Assembly: GCF_963676955.1 (NCBI RefSeq)
Contig: NZ_OY781461.1
Span: forward strand, 3,813,501-3,877,500
DNA length: 64,000 bases
Reading direction: 5' to 3'
DNA from: an uncultured Desulfuromonas sp.
Lineage (GTDB): Bacteria; Desulfobacterota; Desulfuromonadia; Desulfuromonadales; Desulfuromonadaceae
Shown here in pieces: positions 59,000 through 64,000 of this stretch; positions within the stretch are counted from its first letter, which is position 1, and the number at the start of each line of letters is the position of its first letter. A program made the position numbers and the translations under genes. A model generated the notes under the pieces. That model was not told the DNA's origin. It made no database searches and saw only the letters and a list, made by a program, of their open reading frames with translations.

Positions 59000-60691
59000 A
59001 TGCTGCCATTGCTGCACCTCAATCGTAACCTGCGTTCGTTAAACCGTTATCGTGAAGTCCTCGCGGTTCTGGTTTCTCATGGTTTCGGTCACGTCCTTGA
59101 CGAGCTCAATCTCGATTACTACATCGAGCTGGGCAGGCGTCTGGTTAAACGGGACAACCGCAAGCGGGAATTGGAAAAACTTCCGCCACAGGTTCGCCTG
59201 CGCATGGCGCTGGAAGAGCTCGGCCCAACATTCATCAAACTGGGCCAGATTCTTTCGGCGCGCCCTGACATTCTCCCCGCCAGTTACATCACGGAACTGA
59301 ACAAGCTGCAGAATGACGTGCGTCCGGTCAATCTCTCGGCCATCAAGAGCCAGATTTACCAGGAACTCGGCGCCCCGGCCACCGAGCTGTTCAGCGAATT
59401 TTCACCGCAACCGGTTGCGGCCGCCTCGATTGCCCAGGTCCATCGGGCAAAACTGGCGGACGGAACCACAGTAGCCGTCAAGGTACGACGCCCGGACATT
59501 GAGCGGATCATTGAAACGGATCTTGACATCCTGGACAGCCTTGCCTCCCTACTGGAAAATCATACCGACCCGGAAGAGCTGTTCTCGCCACGGGAGGTCA
59601 TTCGCGAATTTCGCCGCACCATCTACCGTGAACTGGATTTCACCAAGGAAGGGCATACTCTGGGACGCTTTCGTGACAACTTCCATGGCTCAGAGACGGT
59701 GACGGTTCCCCGTGTTCACTGGGAATTAACCACCGATGCCATCCTGACCATGGAGTATATCGACGGCATCAAGATTTCTGACATTGACCAGTTGCATGCA
59801 GCCGGTCACGACTTAAAGCAGCTCGCCCACAACGGTGCCCAGGCATTTCTCGATCAGGTTCTTATTTTCGGCCTCTTCCACGCCGACCCTCATCCGGGAA
59901 ACATCTTCGTTCTCCCTGATTCAACTCTTTGCTTCATCGATCTGGGCATGGTTGGCCACGTCGATGACGATTTACGCCAACAGCTGACCAGTTTACTGCT
60001 GGGTATTTTCAAACGCGACACCGACCTGCTTGTTTCTGTCATGCTTGCCGAGCGCGACCGTTCCAAAGAGATCAATACCACGCGGCTAAAACGAGAACTC
60101 TCTGAATTTATTGATGATTACTACAAAGTCCCCCTGGAACACATCGATTTTTTCAAACTCATCACCGAATTCATTGATCTAATGCGGCGGCACCATATTA
60201 AATTTCCAGCTGATTTGATGCTCTTTTCCAAAGCGATGGTAACAATTGAAGGGATCGGACGCCAGCTCGACCCGGGCTTCAACCTCATAGAACAGATTAA
60301 ACCTACCGCAGTTGAACTGATGCAACACCGTCTCTCCGCCGGCAGTCTCGGCAAAGAGACCAGTCAGATATTCCGCTCCTACTTTGATGTCCTCAAGTCG
60401 CTGCCTCAGGAACTCAAAGAGTTACTGTTGCGCGTCAACAGCAATAACTTCAAGATCGATCTGGAACACCGTGGTTTGGAAAAATTGATCACTGACCTGG
60501 ACAAAGCCAGCAATCGACTATCGTTCAGTTTCATTATCGGCTCATTGATCATTGGCTCATCTTTGATCATCCAGACGGACAGCGGCCCCCATCTATTCGG
60601 CCTACCGGCACTGGGTCTGCTGGGCTATGCATTTGCCGCCGCATTAGGACTGTGGCTGGCGCTGGGAATTCTCCGTTCAGGCCGACTGTAA
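59000..60691 (+). CDS. ubiB: UbiB/AarF/ABC1-family atypical kinase
   Basis: A 563-residue protein. The family signatures are KxGQ (TFIKLGQILSARPDILP), the Ala-rich loop (VAAASIAQVHRAKL), the VAVKVRRP Lys, the ExD-type REFRRTIYRELDF, and the catalytic block FHADPHPGNIFVL ... FIDLGMVGHVDDD. Two C-terminal membrane helices close it. UbiB proteins support quinone metabolism and lipid handling. In a menaquinone-based organism the precise substrate is unknown. Confidence 0.93.
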   Translation: MLPLLHLNRNLRSLNRYREVLAVLVSHGFGHVLDELNLDYYIELGRRLVKRDNRKRELEKLPPQVRLRMALEELGPTFIKLGQILSARPDILPASYITELNKLQNDVRPVNLSAIKSQIYQELGAPATELFSEFSPQPVAAASIAQVHRAKLADGTTVAVKVRRPDIERIIETDLDILDSLASLLENHTDPEELFSPREVIREFRRTIYRELDFTKEGHTLGRFRDNFHGSETVTVPRVHWELTTDAILTMEYIDGIKISDIDQLHAAGHDLKQLAHNGAQAFLDQVLIFGLFHADPHPGNIFVLPDSTLCFIDLGMVGHVDDDLRQQLTSLLLGIFKRDTDLLVSVMLAERDRSKEINTTRLKRELSEFIDDYYKVPLEHIDFFKLITEFIDLMRRHHIKFPADLMLFSKAMVTIEGIGRQLDPGFNLIEQIKPTAVELMQHRLSAGSLGKETSQIFRSYFDVLKSLPQELKELLLRVNSNNFKIDLEHRGLEKLITDLDKASNRLSFSFIIGSLIIGSSLIIQTDSGPHLFGLPALGLLGYAFAAALGLWLALGILRSGRL

Positions 60692-60693
60692 CC

Positions 60694-60736
60694 CCAAGTG
60701 TGTCTTTTACACCACAGACAAATTTACCACACTTGG
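60694..60736. repeat. Inverted repeat upstream of the lpxC promoter
   Basis: CCAAGTGTG (60694-60702) and CACACTTGG (60728-60736) are perfect arms 25 nt apart. It stands 68 bp before the -24 box, so it could be an enhancer site for a sigma-54 activator or a weak terminator for ubiB. No T-run follows. Confidence 0.4.
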
Positions 60737-60803
60737 CGGTTTTCACCTTTCATGCGAAACAGTATTCCCATTCAAAAACAACCATTTACACACGTAGAAA
60801 AAC

Positions 60804-60819
60804 AGGCATGCTTATTGCA
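60804..60819 (+). promoter_or_regulatory. Sigma-54-type promoter before lpxC
   Basis: AGGCAT-GCTTA-TTGCA, two mismatches from TGGCAC-N5-TTGCA with GG and GC correctly spaced. The predicted start is near 60830, about 30 nt before the lpxC ATG. Confidence 0.6.
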
Positions 60820-60861
60820 AAACTAATCGTCATCTAACAATAACCGAAAGGTGACGAATTC

Positions 60862-61791
60862 ATGATTTATCAATGCACCATCGCCAAACCCATCGACATC
60901 AGCGGTGTCGGCTTACATACAGGTTCCACCATCACCATGAAACTGCGTCCGGCTCCGGCAGGTACCGGCATTATTTTTCATCGGAGCGAAGGAGATAAAA
61001 CCCGTTCCATCGAAGCGCAGTCCTGCAATGTTGTCGATACCCGCATGGCAACGGTTCTCGGCAAAGGTGACCTGAGTGTTTCAACGGTTGAGCATTTTAT
61101 GGCGGCCCTGACGGCATGCCATATCGACAACCTGCATGTGTATATCGACGGGCCTGAAGTTCCTATTATGGACGGCAGTGCGGCACCGTTTATCAAGCGC
61201 CTGCAAGAAGCGGGTATTTCTCGCCACAATCGCAGCCGTAAGGTCTTGGCGATCAGAAAGCCGATTACGGTTGTCGATGGAGAGAAACGCGTCAGCATTA
61301 TCCCGTCTCGTTTTTTCAAAGTCACCTTTGACCTCTCCTTCGATCACCCGTGCATCCGCCAGCAGCACAAATCGGTCAACCTGACTTCAGAAACGCTCTG
61401 TCAGGAAGTTGCCGCGGCGCGCACTTTCGGTTTTTATGAAGAAGTGGAATACCTCAAATCGATCGGCTTGGCGCGTGGCGGTTCACTGGAGAATGCTATC
61501 GTCATTGGCAAGGATCAAATTCTCAATCCTGATGGATTACGCTACTCCGATGAATTTGTCCGCCACAAGATCCTTGATACGATTGGTGATTTCAGTTTGC
61601 TGGGTTATTCCCTGTTGGGCCATATCAAATCTTACAAGGCAGGGCATGACATCAATCACAAAATGGTTGAAAAGATTCTCGCCTCACCGGACTGCTGGCG
61701 TCTGGTTGAATTTTCTGATGCGGACCTGCAAGAAGCACTGCGCCTGCCGGTACCGGCTCTGCAAACCGATCTGGCTTGGGCTGAATCCTAA
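60862..61791 (+). CDS. lpxC: UDP-3-O-acyl-N-acetylglucosamine deacetylase LpxC
   Basis: Committed step of lipid A synthesis, a zinc amidase. The 309-residue protein shows GVGLHTG, TVEHFMAAL (zinc His), the PIMDGSAAPFI loop, and HKILDTIGDFSLLG with the second zinc His and Asp. The length is normal. The upstream sigma-54-type promoter and the NtrY-like kinase downstream suggest nitrogen- or envelope-linked control. Confidence 0.97.
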   Translation: MIYQCTIAKPIDISGVGLHTGSTITMKLRPAPAGTGIIFHRSEGDKTRSIEAQSCNVVDTRMATVLGKGDLSVSTVEHFMAALTACHIDNLHVYIDGPEVPIMDGSAAPFIKRLQEAGISRHNRSRKVLAIRKPITVVDGEKRVSIIPSRFFKVTFDLSFDHPCIRQQHKSVNLTSETLCQEVAAARTFGFYEEVEYLKSIGLARGGSLENAIVIGKDQILNPDGLRYSDEFVRHKILDTIGDFSLLGYSLLGHIKSYKAGHDINHKMVEKILASPDCWRLVEFSDADLQEALRLPVPALQTDLAWAES

Positions 61792-61817
61792 ACACACCTC
61801 GTATTCTGAACATTTTC

Positions 61818-61843
61818 AAGGCAGCCTCGCGGCTGCCTTTTTT
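61818..61843 (+). terminator. Terminator after lpxC
   Basis: AAGGCAGCC and GGCTGCCTT pair around TCGC, followed by T's. Confidence 0.88.
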
Positions 61844-61918
61844 ATTGCCGTTGCAGCACCATGCAATCCATGCAATGATGTAGAATTTAAAGCATTTACT
61901 CATTTTGGCGATCTGTTT

Positions 61919-64000
61919 ATGGCTGAGGATAAAAAACGTCACACACCTGAATTACGCAAGCGCCGACGCGAATGGGGGCTGATCCTGTTCATTGTCACCC
62001 TGCTTGTAGCGCTGCCGTTTTTTGAGAAACAGATTTACGACCAGACCTCTCAAGTACAACTTTCCAACAACATTCTGGTTCTTGCCCTGATCAACATGAA
62101 CATCCTGTTGATCATTTTGTTCCTGTTCCTGATTATTCGGAACTTATTCAAGTTGTTTCTAGAGCGACGACGCAATATTCCAGGTGCGCGTCTGCGTACA
62201 AAACTGGTTGTCACTTTTGTATCACTATCGCTCATCCCGACCATGCTGCTGTTTTTTGCCTCGGCGGGTTTTATTACCAATTCAATTGAAAACTGGTTCA
62301 GCACTGAAATCGAGAGATCACTCACCGAATCCCTCGACGTTGCTCAAACGTATTACAAGAACTCGCAAAGCAACGCGCTGTATTATGCGGAACAACTGGC
62401 GGAACAGATCAAAGACGGTAAATTGCTCAACGAAGACAAACTTGAAGATCTGGAACTCCTCATCAGCCGCAAGCAAAAAGAGTATAACCTCGGCATTGTT
62501 GAAGTGTTTTCTTCGACCCACGAAGAACTCGTTCGTGTCGCCAACCCGAATGTACCCCTTTCGGAATTTACGGATCCCGGTTCTGACGTGATTCAGGAAG
62601 CCTTAGAAGGCAAACTGTTTACGCGCATCACCCCAATCGGCAAAGCCGATCTGATTCGCGGGGTGGTTCCGGTACGCTCCAACTGGAACGCCAGTGATAT
62701 TGTCGGGGTTGTCGTGGTGAACTACCATGTCCCCTATTCGTTGGTAAGCAAGATGCAGGAAATCTCCTCCTCGTATCAGCAATACAAAGAAGCGCAGCAA
62801 CTCAAGGGGAAGGTCAAGCAGGGTTATATCGCGGTTCTGTTACTCATCGCACTGGTGATTATCTTTCTGGCAACCTGGTTTGGCTTCCGACTGGCGCGCA
62901 GTATTACCGTTCCTCTCCAGGAACTGGTTATTGCCACCAAACGCATCAGCACAGACAACCTTGATGTCACGTTACCCGTCCCAGGAGATGACGAAATCGG
63001 CATCCTCATCGACGCCTTTGATAAGATGACCTCTGCCCTGCGAGACGAGCGCCACAAAATCAAGCTGGCGCACGACGAACTGCAGAACTCCAACATTGAA
63101 CTGGATCAACGTCGCCGTTACATGGAAATTGTCCTGAAAAACGTCACTGCCGGCGTTATCTCCGTAGACAGCCAGGGCATTATCACCACGATCAACAAAT
63201 CAGCGGAGACCATGCTGAAAATTCGCAGTAACCGGGTGCTGGGAAAAAATTATCAGGAAGTCGTCACCACCGACCAGCTTCATCTGATCAAAGGCTTTCT
63301 CGGAGAACTGATCAGTTCTGGGAAGGAATCGATTCGCCGACAAATCTCACTGAGCATTCAGGGACAGCAATTAACATTATTGCTCAACGTCTCCAGTCTT
63401 CATGACGAAAGCGGTCAATTCATGGGAACAGTGGTTGTTTTTGATGACCTCACACAGCTGCAAAAAGCGCAGCGCATGGCGGCATGGCGTGAAGTGGCCC
63501 GCCGTATTGCCCACGAAATCAAGAACCCACTGACCCCGGTGCAATTGTCTGCTCAGCGATTAAGACGCCGCTACTTGGACCGATTTAACAAAGACGATGT
63601 GGTCTTTGATGAATGCACCAAGATGATCATCACCCAGGTTGACGAGCTTAAAAACCTTGTCAACGAATTTTCCAATTTTGCACGCATGCCGGCCAGCAAT
63701 CCGACGCCACAGGATCTCAACAGCATCATTAGTGAAACCCTGATCCTTTACCAGCAAGGACACAAAGAGATTCATTTCAACTTTGCTAAAGCAGATGGGC
63801 TGAAAAAACTCAATCTGGACAAAGACCAGATCAAACGCGTCATTATCAATCTGATTGACAATGCCGTCCACGCCGTGGAGAACAATGCAACAGAGGCTGA
63901 AATCAGTCTAAAAACTGAAGTCAACACCAGCCTGCAAATGGTCACATTGACGATCAGCGACAACGGCTGTGGCATCGCCGATGCCGACAAACCACGCATG
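61919..64000 (+). CDS. ntrY: NtrY-like membrane histidine kinase, partial
   Basis: About 694 residues are visible before the right edge. Several N-terminal membrane helices (about 20-100), an extracytoplasmic region, a further helix (about 300-325), HAMP (RLARSITVPLQELVIATKRIS), PAS (IVLKNVTAGVISVDSQG), HisKA (REVARRIAHEIKNPLTPVQLSAQRL) and the start of the ATPase (NLIDNAVHAVENN, DNGCGI) follow in order. This is the NtrY layout, whose partner NtrX is a sigma-54 activator. An ntrX gene would be expected just outside the window. The start codon lies after the lpxC terminator. Confidence 0.9.
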   Translation, partial: MAEDKKRHTPELRKRRREWGLILFIVTLLVALPFFEKQIYDQTSQVQLSNNILVLALINMNILLIILFLFLIIRNLFKLFLERRRNIPGARLRTKLVVTFVSLSLIPTMLLFFASAGFITNSIENWFSTEIERSLTESLDVAQTYYKNSQSNALYYAEQLAEQIKDGKLLNEDKLEDLELLISRKQKEYNLGIVEVFSSTHEELVRVANPNVPLSEFTDPGSDVIQEALEGKLFTRITPIGKADLIRGVVPVRSNWNASDIVGVVVVNYHVPYSLVSKMQEISSSYQQYKEAQQLKGKVKQGYIAVLLLIALVIIFLATWFGFRLARSITVPLQELVIATKRISTDNLDVTLPVPGDDEIGILIDAFDKMTSALRDERHKIKLAHDELQNSNIELDQRRRYMEIVLKNVTAGVISVDSQGIITTINKSAETMLKIRSNRVLGKNYQEVVTTDQLHLIKGFLGELISSGKESIRRQISLSIQGQQLTLLLNVSSLHDESGQFMGTVVVFDDLTQLQKAQRMAAWREVARRIAHEIKNPLTPVQLSAQRLRRRYLDRFNKDDVVFDECTKMIITQVDELKNLVNEFSNFARMPASNPTPQDLNSIISETLILYQQGHKEIHFNFAKADGLKKLNLDKDQIKRVIINLIDNAVHAVENNATEAEISLKTEVNTSLQMVTLTISDNGCGIADADKPRM

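Overview
The window looks like a chromosomal piece of a Gram-negative, strictly respiratory deltaproteobacterium of the Desulfuromonadales (Desulfuromonas/Geobacter type). This rests on gene content: multihaem c-type cytochromes with a split bc-type quinol oxidase, oxidative TCA enzymes that use ferredoxin and a monomeric NADP isocitrate dehydrogenase, LpxC (lipopolysaccharide), a sigma-54 activator carrying an [FeFe]-hydrogenase-like domain, and a phasin-UbiB-LpxC-NtrY order. Species was not determined. No rRNA or tRNA gene and no CRISPR array was found.

Layout. 1-7 kb: a divergent PpiD-type chaperone (cut by the left edge), then mreB-mreC-mreD-PBP2-rodA, the cell-elongation machine. 7-13.5 kb: comEC, hisS, aspS, a LysM lipoprotein. 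13.5-20.5 kb: TCA cycle block mdh, korA-korB and icd, with GTATAC-centred palindromes in front of mdh and korA. 20.5-22.4 kb: a complete group IIC intron with its maturase, sitting between icd and the terminator icd shares with a convergent GGDEF-EAL gene. 24.7-39.9 kb, all on the minus strand: an electron-transfer island. It holds a TetR regulator, two rhodanese-lipoprotein/porin modules, a sensor with no output domain, and an operon encoding a 12-haem lipoprotein, a 10-haem cytochrome, a Rieske protein, cytochrome b in two pieces, a 4-haem cytochrome and a lipoprotein with a 15-bp tandem repeat. 40-46.5 kb: housekeeping genes (rhodanese, rlmKL, slyD-like, PHP phosphoesterase, tex). 46.8-50.3 kb: a histidine kinase translationally coupled to two orphan oligopeptide-type ABC ATPases. 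50.3-53.0 kb: the hydrogenase-domain sigma-54 activator, with matching inverted repeats before and after it and a sigma-54 promoter that seems to make a short RNA. 53.3-58.6 kb: yebC-ruvC-ruvA-ruvB and a large unknown protein. 58.7-64 kb: phasin, ubiB, lpxC (sigma-54-type promoter) and an NtrY-like kinase cut by the right edge.

How it may work together. The island could carry electrons from menaquinol through the cytochrome b/Rieske core to periplasmic and outer-membrane multihaem cytochromes. The porin/rhodanese modules resemble the ExtHI part of Geobacter conduits, which has been linked to selenite/tellurite handling and metal reduction. A shared GAAC(A/G)TTC operator in front of the tetR gene and both rhodanese genes suggests one TetR regulon. 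The two least expected regulatory units are that regulon and the hydrogenase-domain activator with its putative small RNA.
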